Assembly: GCF_007751715.1 (NCBI RefSeq)
Contig: NZ_CP036292.1
Location: forward strand, 310,001 to 374,000
Direction: 5' to 3'
Length of the DNA stretch: 64,000 bases
DNA from: Rosistilla oblonga
GTDB taxonomy: Bacteria > Planctomycetota > Planctomycetia > Pirellulales > Pirellulaceae
Shown: positions 19,179-28,236 of the stretch, one piece after another
Layout: every line of letters starts with the position of its first letter
Numbering within the stretch: the stretch's first letter is position 1
Notes under the pieces: generated by a model
What the model saw: only the letters and a program-made list of their open reading frames with translations
Database searches by the model: none
Told to the model about the DNA's origin: nothing
Position numbers and translations under genes: made by a program

Positions 19179-20533
19179 TCGGCTGCGGTCTGGATCAAGC
19201 GGATCAGCATTGTGGCGATCGGGAGCGTTTGATTCGGTTGGCCTTCGAATCGGAAGGCTTGCAGTGTGGCGACCGCATCGTCGTCGGGACCGATCGACGA
19301 TAACATCGCATCCCATTGCTTCGATTCATCGGGGCTGAGCCCTCGGTACCAGATCACATAACTGAACAGTTCGCCGCCGCGCACGATGACGCTTCCAAAT
19401 CGAGCGGTCTGCTGTTCGGGCTCGGGGACGCACCAGGTGGCGAAAGCGAATCCGGGCGTCGAGGAATCGCCGATCGCCTGCGACCAGCGAACCGATTTTG
19501 TGTCGTCGTCCCAGGTGCCGTTGGTCGAGTCGGGGGGCTGCCGAAGGTGCAACGAAACCTCTACGAGATCGTGGCGGCTGAACATGTCAGGAGCCAACGC
19601 CACCATCACTTTGTTGCCGATGACGTGCGCCTCATCGACATGTCTTGGTGTGGCAGCGCCCGCGGCTTGTTCTTGCTGTGCAACGAGTTGCTTGTATTCA
19701 TCGGTCTCCTTGAGATACGTTCGAATCGATTTTTCGAGCCTCGACCAGTCTTTCAAAATGTCCAGGCAGCGCGTGTCCGCGTCGGGGTTTTGGAGCGTGA
19801 GTTTCCGTGACAGTACGTCGTGGGCGAAAAGGATGAACTGTTTGGGATTCTGTTGTTGTACAAGCCTGGCGATAGCTGGAATCTGTTGCACTGAAAAATA
19901 GTTGCGTTCGGCGAGATATTGTGCCAAGCGGAAGATGGGGCTGTGGTTGTTGGGGGCGCTCTCGGCTTGCCCGTACATCCACAGCTGCAGGCTCGCGTTT
20001 TTGAGGTCTTGGCGGAGTTCGCCATCGAGCAGCGATCGAATCGATGTCGTGTCGATCGGTGGATCGGCGTCGCCTGTTGCACTGGGAGGGAATTCGAAAT
20101 CGAGCCATCCCAGGGCGAGGTCGATCAGTTCGTCTGCCGCCTGTTGGCTGGTCGCCAACGAACCGGCCAAGTCATCGTTTCCGCGGAACCGTTCGCTGTA
20201 GATCGAGACCGAACCCAACGGGCTGTCGAAGCGGGTGAAGGTGCCCACGCCGCCAACATCGACTGGCATTGGGCCCGCGAATCGACCGATGAACGTCGGC
20301 AATCCCTCGCGATCCTCGGCGCGTCCCTCGGGATAGAGCGTTGCGATCCGTCGCAGTTCCTCGTTCTGTTGCTTCTGCTGCTGCGAGGAGGGGTTTTGCG
20401 ACGACTCCTTCACCGAAAGCGTCCGTGTGATCTCGTTCCCCTCCGGCTTGAGATCGATTTTGTAAACCGTTTGGATGCAGCCGGTGCAGGCGGCCAATAG
20501 AGTCATCGACGCAACAATGAGTGGCTTTCGCAT
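19175..20533 (-). CDS. Predicted lipoprotein, function unknown
   Basis: A 452-residue protein with a lipoprotein signal: MRKPLIVASMTLLAACTGCIQ, giving LAAC as the probable lipobox (Cys16; Cys19 is an alternative). The rest is soluble, with a Gln-rich patch (SSQQQKQQNEEL) after the signal and no motif I recognise. Its stop codon shares the four bases CTAG with the stop of the convergent oxidoreductase gene. Possibly a planctomycete-specific family. Confidence 0.7.
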   Translation of the reverse strand: MRKPLIVASMTLLAACTGCIQTVYKIDLKPEGNEITRTLSVKESSQNPSSQQQKQQNEELRRIATLYPEGRAEDREGLPTFIGRFAGPMPVDVGGVGTFTRFDSPLGSVSIYSERFRGNDDLAGSLATSQQAADELIDLALGWLDFEFPPSATGDADPPIDTTSIRSLLDGELRQDLKNASLQLWMYGQAESAPNNHSPIFRLAQYLAERNYFSVQQIPAIARLVQQQNPKQFILFAHDVLSRKLTLQNPDADTRCLDILKDWSRLEKSIRTYLKETDEYKQLVAQQEQAAGAATPRHVDEAHVIGNKVMVALAPDMFSRHDLVEVSLHLRQPPDSTNGTWDDDTKSVRWSQAIGDSSTPGFAFATWCVPEPEQQTARFGSVIVRGGELFSYVIWYRGLSPDESKQWDAMLSSIGPDDDAVATLQAFRFEGQPNQTLPIATMLIRLIQTAAD

Positions 20534-20683
20534 GACGAGTCCTTCGGATGGGAGAGACTTTGGTCAACGGGAACCACCGGTGCTGTGAGGTTCGCCGTGG
20601 GAACGGGGCCGGAGGGGGAGGCCCGGTCCGTTCACATCAGCATATCACGCTGGGATGTTGCGTTGGGGTAGAAGTTACGCTTC

Positions 20684-20742
20684 GTCGGCTGAAGCCTTGA
20701 CTCCAGCGCGCGCGTCGTCGGCTAAAGCCTTTACTCCAGCGC
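20684..20742. repeat. Paired short dispersed repeat (TCGGCTRAAGCC...CTCCAGCGC)
   Basis: Two ~26-bp copies lie at 20684-20710 and 20717-20742, each GTCGGCTRAAGCC followed by a variable pair of bases and CTCCAGCGC. The same paired repeat recurs at 48189-48256. The right copy overlaps the last codons and stop of the sulfatase gene ending at 20731. Confidence 0.85.
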
Positions 20743-22140
20743 TTCGGCGATCGCTTGTTTCATCTTCTCGACGACGTCGGGGTGTTGGTCGGCGATGTTC
20801 TTCGTTTCGCCGATGTCGTTGGCGAGGTCGTAGAGTTCCAGCGGTTTGTTTTTCCCAGGGATGACAGCTTTCCAGTTGCCGATGCGGGCTGCCTTTTTGT
20901 CGCCGTAGCTCCAGAACAGGTATTCGTGTGGTCGCTGGGATTGGCCCAACAGCGTCGCGGCAAACGAGATCCCATCGACTCCCGCGGGCGGATCGATGCC
21001 GGCGAGTTCGCATGCGGTCGGCAGCCAATCGTAATGCGCCAACATTTGGTCGCTGGTCGAACCGGCGGCGATCTTGCCGGGCCATCGCGCGATCGTTGGC
21101 ATTCGGATGCCCCCTTCGTAGAGATCGCGTTTGTAACCTCGCAGCGGGCCGTTGGAATCGAAGGTCTCGTGTTTGTGATTCCCTTCGCTGTGCGGCCCGT
21201 TGTCCGAAGTGAATACGACCAGCGTGTTGTCGTCGATTTGTTTCTCTTTCAGCAACGCCATCAAGCGTCCCACGTCGCCATCCATCCGCGTGATCATTGC
21301 CGCAAAACCCTTCTCCGGATTTGGCCAATCGCGATCGGCGTAGATTCCGTAATCGGGGACCTCCATCCCGTCCTTGTTGACTCGCCCACCTTCGTTATTG
21401 GCGTGCGGGATCGTCCAGTGGATGTGCATTAGGAACGGCTTGTCTCCCTGCCCGCGAACGAAGTCCAACATCTCTTCGGTCATCACGTCGTGGGAGTAGG
21501 TGGTCCGCTGGCTCGACACGCGGCCGCGAGCCAATGGTGCGTCGCTGATCACATTGCCTGGCAGAGGAACCTTTTGATCGTTCCGCCACAGCTTGGCAGG
21601 GTAGTAGTTGTGAGCTTCGCCTTGGTCCAGATATCCCATCCAGAAATCGAAACCCTGGCGGTTCGGATGTCCCGAGTTCTCGGTGTTCCCCAACGCCCAC
21701 TTTCCGATACCGCCCGTGGTGTAGCCGGCTTGCTGCAGCAGTTCGGCAACTGTGACGTCCGATTCCTTGAGCACGTAGGGTGCGTTGGAATCGATCGCCG
21801 TATGCCCGGCGTGCATCCCAGTCCAAAGGCTCAGCCGCGACGGGCGGCAGACGGTGTTGCCGGAATAGTGGCTGGTCAGCTTCATCCCCTCGGCGGCCAA
21901 GCGATCGATGTTTGGCGTCTTGATCGTCTGTTGCCCAAAGCAACCGAGGTCTCCGTAACCGAGGTCGTCGACCATGATATAGATCAGATTCGGCCGATCC
22001 GCTTCGTCCGCTCCGACCGATGTCGCCTGCGTCGTCTGTCCGATCAGGATCGCCAAAAGGATGCAGGACAATGGCAGCCGGCGGGATCGCTGTCGAGTTG
22101 TGGAGGGGAGGTGGAGGCTGTTTTCGAGCGGTCGAGTCAT
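20731..22140 (-). CDS. Sulfatase (arylsulfatase type), secreted
   Basis: A 469-residue type I sulfatase. The maturation motif C98-R-P-S-R supplies the Cys converted to formylglycine. Metal-binding residues are visible in IMVDDLGYGDLGCFG (about residues 55-69) and VVFTSDNGPHSEGNHKH. A hydrophobic segment (about residues 22-40) is a probable signal. It hydrolyses sulfate esters, probably on algal or host polysaccharides. No formylglycine-generating or anSME gene is in the window. It is divergent from the second sulfatase, with ~230 bases between starts. Its last codons come from a dispersed repeat. Confidence 0.93.
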   Translation of the reverse strand: MTRPLENSLHLPSTTRQRSRRLPLSCILLAILIGQTTQATSVGADEADRPNLIYIMVDDLGYGDLGCFGQQTIKTPNIDRLAAEGMKLTSHYSGNTVCRPSRLSLWTGMHAGHTAIDSNAPYVLKESDVTVAELLQQAGYTTGGIGKWALGNTENSGHPNRQGFDFWMGYLDQGEAHNYYPAKLWRNDQKVPLPGNVISDAPLARGRVSSQRTTYSHDVMTEEMLDFVRGQGDKPFLMHIHWTIPHANNEGGRVNKDGMEVPDYGIYADRDWPNPEKGFAAMITRMDGDVGRLMALLKEKQIDDNTLVVFTSDNGPHSEGNHKHETFDSNGPLRGYKRDLYEGGIRMPTIARWPGKIAAGSTSDQMLAHYDWLPTACELAGIDPPAGVDGISFAATLLGQSQRPHEYLFWSYGDKKAARIGNWKAVIPGKNKPLELYDLANDIGETKNIADQHPDVVEKMKQAIAEALE

Positions 22141-22368
22141 CGGGGGCTTCTTTCGTTGGCAAGTCGATTTGCCGCAAACGTGGCGGAGTTGTGTCGGTCG
22201 ATTCTAATTGGCGTTGGCTCGGCAAGGCAACAATCCTGCCGCATCGTTTGGGAACGCGTGCATCGAGCGGGCGCTTGTATTACGCTATGAGTGACTGGAT
22301 CTCGCGGCGCCATTATCGTTCGGCCAGCGGTTGCCAGCTTCACCATAATATCCCATGGCGGACTCCTC

Positions 22369-24252
22369 ATGAATCGACTTGTTCTCCTCCTGCTTTGCGC
22401 AACAACAGCCTGTTGGGCCGCTGCCGGTTCGGCTGCTGAACGGCCAAACATTTTGTGGATCACCAGCGAAGATCACGGTCCGGAGATGGGGTGTTACGGC
22501 GATGAATTTGCCACCACGCCAAACGTCGATGCGTTGGCGAAAAAGGGGATGCGGTACAAGTTGGCTTGGTCGACAGCTCCCGTTTGTGCACCGGCTCGAA
22601 CGACGCTGATCACCGGTCTGTATCCGCCGTCGTGCGGCGGGCAACATATGCGCAGCATGGCTCAGCTGCCCGAATCGATCCCGTTGTATCCGGCGCTGCT
22701 GTCGAAAGCGGGTTATTACTGCACCAACAATTCCAAGCAGGATTACAACGTCAGTCCGCAAGGGCCATTGGGCTGGGCCGATTCGTCGCGGAAAGCTCAC
22801 TATAAGAATCGCGATCCGGAGCAGCCGTTTTTTGCGATCTTCAACGAGACGTGCAGCCATGAGAGCAAGATCCGCACGCGGCCGCACAAACAGATCCATG
22901 ATCCGGCGAAGGTTCGCGTTCCCGCTTATCACCCCGACAACGAAGACACTCGCCGCGACTGGGCCCAGTATTACGATGTCGTCACGCAAGCCGACGCTAC
23001 GGCGGGCAAGCTGTTGCGTGAACTCGACAAGCAGGGACTAACCGATTCGACGATCGTCTTCTACTACGGCGATCACGGTTCGGGGATGGCTCGCGGCAAA
23101 CGCTGGACCTACAACTCCGGTCTGGCGGTTCCTCTGGTTGTCTACTTCCCTGAAAAATGGCGACACCTGGCTCCCAAGGAATATCAGACCGGCGGCGTCA
23201 GCGATCGGTTGGTCGGATTTGTCGATCTCGCTCCGACGTTGTTGAGCCTGGCGGGCGTTCAACCGCCGGAGTGGATGCAAGGTCAAGCGATCGCCGGGCA
23301 ATACGAAACCGAAGCTCCCGAATATATGTACGGCTTCCGCGACCGGATGGATGAACGCTATGACTTCATCCGAACCGTCACCGACGGCCGCTATCAATAC
23401 ATTCGCAATTTCAATCCACACTTCATCTACGGCCAGTTTGTTTCGTACAACTTCCAAACGCCATCGACTGCTGCGTGGAAGCGAGCTTTTGACGCGGGGC
23501 TTTGCAACGCGGACCAGTCGCATTTCTGGAATCTCAAGCCGGCCGAAGAGCTGTACGATCTGCAGGCCGATCCCGACGAAGTCAACAACTTGGCCGATTC
23601 GCCCGACCATCAGCAGAAGCTTGGCGAGCTGCGCGATGCGCTTTATCAATGGTGCCACGACATCCGCGACGTCGGCTTTTTGCCTGAAGGGGAGATCCAC
23701 AGTCGCAGCGAGGGATCGACGCCGTACGAGATGGCTCGCGACGAGACCAAGTATCCGTTTGAGAAGATCTTTGCCGCGGCGGACCTCGCCACGCATCGCA
23801 ATCCCGAAGACCTGGACCAGTTGAAGTCGCTGCTGGCCGACAGCGACAGCGCGGTCCGCTATTGGGGAGCTGTTGGGATTTTGAATCGCGGCGGCGATGC
23901 GGTGAACGCTTCTAAGCAGGCGTTGCTAGCGGCGCTTGGCGACGATTCGCCCTACGTTCGCGTCGCTGCCGGTTATGCGTTAGGCAAGTTTGGCGACAAG
24001 GAACTGCAGCGTCAGGGGATCGAGTGTTTGATCGATGTCGCGCCGTCGAAGCCCGGGACAAGCGTCTTTGCTGCGATCGCCGCCCTCAACGCGATCGACA
24101 AACTGGACGAGAAGGTCGCTTTCGCCAAAGCGGAGATCGGCAAGATGCCGGTCGGCGAGATCGTGTCGCCCGACAAACGTTATGGTGGCTATCCTCAGCG
24201 GCTATTAACAAAAATTCAGGACGACTTTAAGGCGAACGCTTCGTCGCGGTAA
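22369..24252 (+). CDS. Sulfatase with C-terminal HEAT-like region, secreted
   Basis: A 627-residue protein with a signal peptide (residues 1-23) and a sulfatase domain of the heparan N-sulfatase-like group: ILWITSEDHGPEMGCYG at the N-terminus, maturation motif C73-A-P-A-R77, and FYYGDHGSGMARGKR as the second metal site. The C-terminal ~110 residues (LADSDSAVRYWGAVGIL, DDSPYVRVAAGYALGKFG) look like HEAT repeats. CAPAR fits the (C/S)-x-(P/A)-x-R consensus, so it can probably be matured. The ATG at 22369 is chosen over an upstream one because it opens the signal peptide. Confidence 0.92.
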   Translation: MNRLVLLLLCATTACWAAAGSAAERPNILWITSEDHGPEMGCYGDEFATTPNVDALAKKGMRYKLAWSTAPVCAPARTTLITGLYPPSCGGQHMRSMAQLPESIPLYPALLSKAGYYCTNNSKQDYNVSPQGPLGWADSSRKAHYKNRDPEQPFFAIFNETCSHESKIRTRPHKQIHDPAKVRVPAYHPDNEDTRRDWAQYYDVVTQADATAGKLLRELDKQGLTDSTIVFYYGDHGSGMARGKRWTYNSGLAVPLVVYFPEKWRHLAPKEYQTGGVSDRLVGFVDLAPTLLSLAGVQPPEWMQGQAIAGQYETEAPEYMYGFRDRMDERYDFIRTVTDGRYQYIRNFNPHFIYGQFVSYNFQTPSTAAWKRAFDAGLCNADQSHFWNLKPAEELYDLQADPDEVNNLADSPDHQQKLGELRDALYQWCHDIRDVGFLPEGEIHSRSEGSTPYEMARDETKYPFEKIFAAADLATHRNPEDLDQLKSLLADSDSAVRYWGAVGILNRGGDAVNASKQALLAALGDDSPYVRVAAGYALGKFGDKELQRQGIECLIDVAPSKPGTSVFAAIAALNAIDKLDEKVAFAKAEIGKMPVGEIVSPDKRYGGYPQRLLTKIQDDFKANASSR

Positions 24253-24450
24253 GCCTTGATTTTGCTGAGGTTTCGCAGGTTGGGGCCTTCGTTTTCGGTC
24301 CGATCTGCCCGTTCGAATCGATTCGTAGCGCCCTGATAGGATCGCCGCCGGGCCTTACATTAATGACGGCTCGCGGGGCACGCATGCCACGCGGCGATGG
24401 CGGCGTTGCAAGTCGCCGGGCTTTCTATCGACAATCCACACGTTAGGGCA

Positions 24451-25590
24451 ATGATTCACCGCACGAAAGAAGAACCTCCGATTTGGCTAGCGACTCGAGC
24501 CGCACCGGTGCTGTTTTGGGCATCGCTGCTGTTCCTGGTCTGCCAAGCGGTGGCGGTGGTGATCTTTGTCGATGTGCCCAATCTTCGCGAGTCGTTCACC
24601 GACAATCCGGCTGCGGAAATCGAGGCGACGGAATCGCTCGACGCGATCGATCCGGCGGCTGACCTTCCCGTAGAGGTTCCTGAACTGGTTGCATCGGACC
24701 TGTCGTGGGAACCGATCGAACTAGCGACCTTGATCTTGATGGGGCTGATCTGGCCGCTGGTGATTGCCGAGTCGGTCTATCATTGGCGAACGCGACCTTG
24801 GACGCGGGAAACGCGCCGGTTCCACTTCTACTCGCTGCTGTATTGCTTGTGCCCGTCGCTGCGGATGTGTGCGCAAAGTCTGGAGATGGGGGATCGGTTG
24901 TGGCTGCCCGGTTGGGGCTGGCGGCGCGCGGACGATCGACTGCGGCGACGGTTGGAGCGAACGTTCAGCATGCCGATGATCTGGATCGCGTTGATGATCC
25001 TGCCGGTGTTGGTGATCGAGTTGTGGTTGAAGACGCAGGTCGCCGATTACCGCTGGTTGCGGATCGCGTTGCACGTCAGCACCGGCGTGATCTGGTTCAG
25101 CTTTGCCGCCGAGTTCATTCTGATGGCTTCGGTCGCCGAGAAGAAGCTGACCTATCTGAAAGAGCACTGGATCGAATTGGCGATCATCCTGCTGCCGCTG
25201 CTGTCGTTCATGCGATCGCTGCGGCTGTTGCGAGCGACCGGGGCGTCGAAGTTGATTCGGCTGTCCCAGTTGAACCAAATCGTTCGCACCTATCGGCTGC
25301 GCGGCACCGCGATGCGAGCCTTGCGGGCGTTGATCCTACTGGACCTGTTCCAGCGACTGACACTGCGAGCGCCGGAGAAGACAATCGCCAAGTTGCAGCT
25401 GCAGTTGGAGGAATTGGAAACCGAGGCGAAGCAGATTCGCCGCAAGATCGGTCGCTTGGAGCGAACGATTCGGAAGCAGGAAGCCGAGGCGAGCGCCGCG
25501 GAATCGGAAGCCGCCGACGTGGAAGCGGAGGTCGATTCGGCGAGCAGCGATGCTGCGGGCACACGCAGCGCCACAACCGGATCGGTTTGA
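24451..25590 (+). CDS. Voltage-sensor-like membrane protein without a pore domain, C-terminal coiled coil
   Basis: A 379-residue membrane protein. A first helix (about residues 15-40) and a polar/acidic loop are followed by four hydrophobic helices: about 88-112, 168-190, 200-222 and 232-248. The last runs into LLPLLSFMRSLRLLRATGASKLIRL, an S4-like segment with arginines every third residue. That resembles S1-S4 of voltage-gated cation channels. No S5-pore-S6 and no TVGYG-type filter follow; instead a long charged coiled coil (about 310-355) rich in Glu/Lys/Arg closes the protein. It may be a sensor or proton-channel-like protein; inference only. ATG at 24451 follows a weak AGGG. Confidence 0.65.
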   Translation: MIHRTKEEPPIWLATRAAPVLFWASLLFLVCQAVAVVIFVDVPNLRESFTDNPAAEIEATESLDAIDPAADLPVEVPELVASDLSWEPIELATLILMGLIWPLVIAESVYHWRTRPWTRETRRFHFYSLLYCLCPSLRMCAQSLEMGDRLWLPGWGWRRADDRLRRRLERTFSMPMIWIALMILPVLVIELWLKTQVADYRWLRIALHVSTGVIWFSFAAEFILMASVAEKKLTYLKEHWIELAIILLPLLSFMRSLRLLRATGASKLIRLSQLNQIVRTYRLRGTAMRALRALILLDLFQRLTLRAPEKTIAKLQLQLEELETEAKQIRRKIGRLERTIRKQEAEASAAESEAADVEAEVDSASSDAAGTRSATTGSV

Positions 25591-25611
25591 CGCCGCCCGG
25601 TTTGCTCGCGG

Positions 25612-26796
25612 CTATTTTTTCGTCAGGAAGCGAACGAAGATCTCGACCGCTTCGTCGAGTTGTTGGATCTCGATCCATTCGTCTTTGGTATGGGCTTGAT
25701 CGATCGAGCCGGGGCCGAAGACAACCGTTGGGATTTCGAGAGCTGCGATTCGCGGGGCGTGCGTTCCGAAGGGAACTCCGATCGCCTGGCGGTTCGCTCG
25801 CGTCGGTTCCGCCGCTTCGATCAACTGTTGGCACAGCGTCGCGTTGTCGCGGTCCAACAGTGGGTTGCTGATCGTGTCGGTCGGCAGGAACTCAAAGTCG
25901 ACGTCGCAGTTCTCGCGAAGATATCGATCGACAGCAGCGATCGCTTCTTCAGCGACCTCTCCCGGAACTAAGCGTCGATCGATTTCGATCGTGCACTGTT
26001 CGGGGACGATGTTCACGCTCGCACCGCCATGGATCGTGCCGACGCTCAGCGTGCGGCCGCCACACAGCGGATGGACGATGCCGCCGGATTGCAGTTCGGC
26101 CGCGTAGGCCTCCAGGCAGCTGACGATTTTTGCCATCTTGTAGATCGCGTTGACGCCGAGAGCTGGATTGCTGCTGTGAGCGGCGGCGCCGCTGGTGCGT
26201 ATTTTCCAACGCACAGTCCCTTTGTGCGCCACGACGACGTTCAGATCCGTCGGTTCGCAGACGATCGCAAACTGAGGATTTTCCGGCAGCAACGCCGATC
26301 GCTGTGCGGCGGGCAGGGCGAGTCGGCGAGCCAGTTCCGCGGCTCCTATTTGCGTTCGCTCTTCATCGCACGTGAACGACAGAATCACCGGCGCGTGGTC
26401 GCCATTAAGCGGGATCAAACGGATCGCGGTGGCCAGCATCGCCGCCATCGAACCTTTCACATCGCAGGTGCCGCGGCCGTACAGGCGGCCTTCCTTTTCG
26501 ATCGCGTCGTAGGGATCGACGATCATCCCCGCGACGGGAACGGTGTCTTGATGGGCATCCAGTAGAACCGTGGGGCGGTTCGGATCGCCGTCGATGCGAG
26601 CGACAACATTTCCACGTTGAGATTCGATTTCGTGGTACTCGTAGGGTAAACTGTGTTCCTTGAAGAACTCACACAGCCATCGGCTGACTCCCGCCTCATA
26701 CCAACCGTCGCCAACCGGTTCGTGCCCCATCGGATTCTGACTGGGGATCGCGATCAGTTGTTTCAGAATCGACAACGGTGTCTTACTAGCAATCAC
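25612..26796 (-). CDS. M20-family metallohydrolase, ArgE/DapE type
   Basis: A 394-residue amidohydrolase with the M20 metal and catalytic motifs: LLDAHQDTVPV (His and Asp), GRGTCDVKGSMAAML (bridging Asp) and FTCDEERTQIGA (catalytic Glu pair). The dimerisation domain lies at about residues 185-300 (VAHKGTVRWKIRTSGAAAHSS). It likely deacylates N-acyl amino acids or peptides; acetylornithine deacetylase or succinyl-diaminopimelate desuccinylase cannot be told apart. It starts with GTG at 26796, chosen because GAGAGG lies at ideal spacing and no ATG is near. It is divergent from the amidohydrolase gene with only 12 bases between starts. Confidence 0.85.
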   Translation of the reverse strand: MIASKTPLSILKQLIAIPSQNPMGHEPVGDGWYEAGVSRWLCEFFKEHSLPYEYHEIESQRGNVVARIDGDPNRPTVLLDAHQDTVPVAGMIVDPYDAIEKEGRLYGRGTCDVKGSMAAMLATAIRLIPLNGDHAPVILSFTCDEERTQIGAAELARRLALPAAQRSALLPENPQFAIVCEPTDLNVVVAHKGTVRWKIRTSGAAAHSSNPALGVNAIYKMAKIVSCLEAYAAELQSGGIVHPLCGGRTLSVGTIHGGASVNIVPEQCTIEIDRRLVPGEVAEEAIAAVDRYLRENCDVDFEFLPTDTISNPLLDRDNATLCQQLIEAAEPTRANRQAIGVPFGTHAPRIAALEIPTVVFGPGSIDQAHTKDEWIEIQQLDEAVEIFVRFLTKK

Positions 26797-26808
26797 TGGA
26801 AGCCTCTC

Positions 26809-27798
26809 ATGCGAAATAACGGTTCTACCACGTCCGCCACAATGGCTGTTGATGATAAGGTCTTCTCCGCGGTTCGGCTATCGCGGCGTCAGTTGATCGG
26901 TGCCGCGGCGGCGACGACCGCGCTGGCGGCGACTAACCGCTTGGCAATCGCAGCCGATGGCAAGTCGGACGGCTACATCGACGCACACGTCCACGTTTGG
27001 ACTCCCGATACCAACAAATATCCGTTGGACAAGGCATACGACAAATCGTCGATGCAGCCGGCCAGTTTTACGCCCGAACAATTGATGGCTCACGCAAAGC
27101 CCGCGGGTGTCAATCGGATCGTGTTGATCCAGATGAGTTTTTATGGCGTCGATAATTCGTACATGTTAGACGTGATGGCCGCGCATCCAGGCCGGTTTTC
27201 CGGAGTCGCCGTGATCGACCCGGCTGACAAGCCGCGGCAGACGATGCGGCAGCTGAAGTCGCAGGGCGTGCGAGGCTTCCGAATCGTGGCCGGTAAGCAA
27301 CCGGCGGATCAGTGGCTCGATAACCCTACGATGCACAAGATGTGGTCGATCGCGGCGGACGAGGGGCTGGCTATCTGTCCGTTGATGAACCCCGAATACC
27401 TGCCGGCCGTCGATGCGATGTGTGCCAAGTATCCCAAGACACGCGTCGTCGTCGATCACTTTGCCCGGATCGGCGTCGATGGCATGATCCGAGATGCCGA
27501 GGTCGAAACGCTCTGTCGGTTGGCACGCCACGAAAATTCCTACCTCAAAGCTTCCGCGTTTTATGCGCTCGGCAAGAAGCAAGCTCCTTATACCGACTTG
27601 GGGCCGATGATTCATCGCTGCATGGACGCCTACGGCAGCCAGCGGATGATGTGGGCCAGCGATTGCCCCTACCAAGTTGAAGAAGGGCACACGTATCAAG
27701 AATCGATCGATCTGGTCCGCGAAAAGCTCGACTTCTTAAGCGACCAAGACCGCGCCTGGATGCTCGGCAAAACCGCCGAAAAGGTCTTCTGGAGCTAG
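26809..27798 (+). CDS. Tat-exported amidohydrolase (TIM-barrel, amidohydrolase 2 type)
   Basis: A 329-residue protein. LSRRQLIGAAAATTALAA (about residues 23-40) is a Tat signal; then YIDAHVHVW (HxH metal site) opens an amidohydrolase-2 barrel. VVVDHFARIG and MMWASDCPYQVEEGH supply further metal and catalytic residues. The family contains 2-pyrone-4,6-dicarboxylate lactonase-like and decarboxylase-like enzymes; substrate unknown. The ATG at 26809 is preferred over an extended frame that would overlap the M20 gene. Probably periplasmic and metal-dependent. Confidence 0.82.
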   Translation: MRNNGSTTSATMAVDDKVFSAVRLSRRQLIGAAAATTALAATNRLAIAADGKSDGYIDAHVHVWTPDTNKYPLDKAYDKSSMQPASFTPEQLMAHAKPAGVNRIVLIQMSFYGVDNSYMLDVMAAHPGRFSGVAVIDPADKPRQTMRQLKSQGVRGFRIVAGKQPADQWLDNPTMHKMWSIAADEGLAICPLMNPEYLPAVDAMCAKYPKTRVVVDHFARIGVDGMIRDAEVETLCRLARHENSYLKASAFYALGKKQAPYTDLGPMIHRCMDAYGSQRMMWASDCPYQVEEGHTYQESIDLVREKLDFLSDQDRAWMLGKTAEKVFWS

Positions 27799-27861
27799 TC
27801 GTCGGCCTAAGCCGCCAAGGTGCCGGCCAGCTCACCGAACGGGCGAGACGATTGCAGGCGA

Positions 27862-28236
27862 TTAGTAATCATCGACCGCCTCGCGAAAATCATCGCCCGA
27901 AGGATTGTCACGGCGGTTGAACGCTTGAGCGATGTGGACCCGCTTTTCGTGACAGTAGGCAACCACGACGAGACGCAGACTGCCACTCTTTCCGGAACCG
28001 GGAAGCGCCCAACGAACCTTCAGTACCTTGCCTCCTTTGGCGGTTGCCTTCAGGGGCGAGATCGAGTCGCCCAACGCTCGGTTGCAATCGCCGGACGAGA
28101 AATAGCCGCACAGGAATTCCTTTAAAGCCTGTTTGTTCGACTCGTACTGATCGGTGGTCATTTGTTGGCGAAGTTCGATCAGTAGGCGGGCATCACCACC
28201 GACCTGCCATGTGCCGTCCGATGGCTGGTAGTCCAT
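27862..28236 (-). CDS. Probable RelE/HigB-like toxin paired with the Panacea antitoxin
   Basis: A 124-residue protein, slightly longer than typical RelE-fold toxins. Its C-terminal half shows a HigB2/RelE-like pattern: LKVRWALPGSGKSGSLRLVVV, then HIAQAFNRRDNPSGDDFREA. Basic residues on these strands would fit ribosome-dependent mRNA cleavage; that is inference. Its ATG overlaps the antitoxin's TAA by one base (TAATG), so it is translated right after the antitoxin. The identity rests on pattern and context, not on a search. Confidence 0.6.
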   Translation of the reverse strand: MDYQPSDGTWQVGGDARLLIELRQQMTTDQYESNKQALKEFLCGYFSSGDCNRALGDSISPLKATAKGGKVLKVRWALPGSGKSGSLRLVVVAYCHEKRVHIAQAFNRRDNPSGDDFREAVDDY

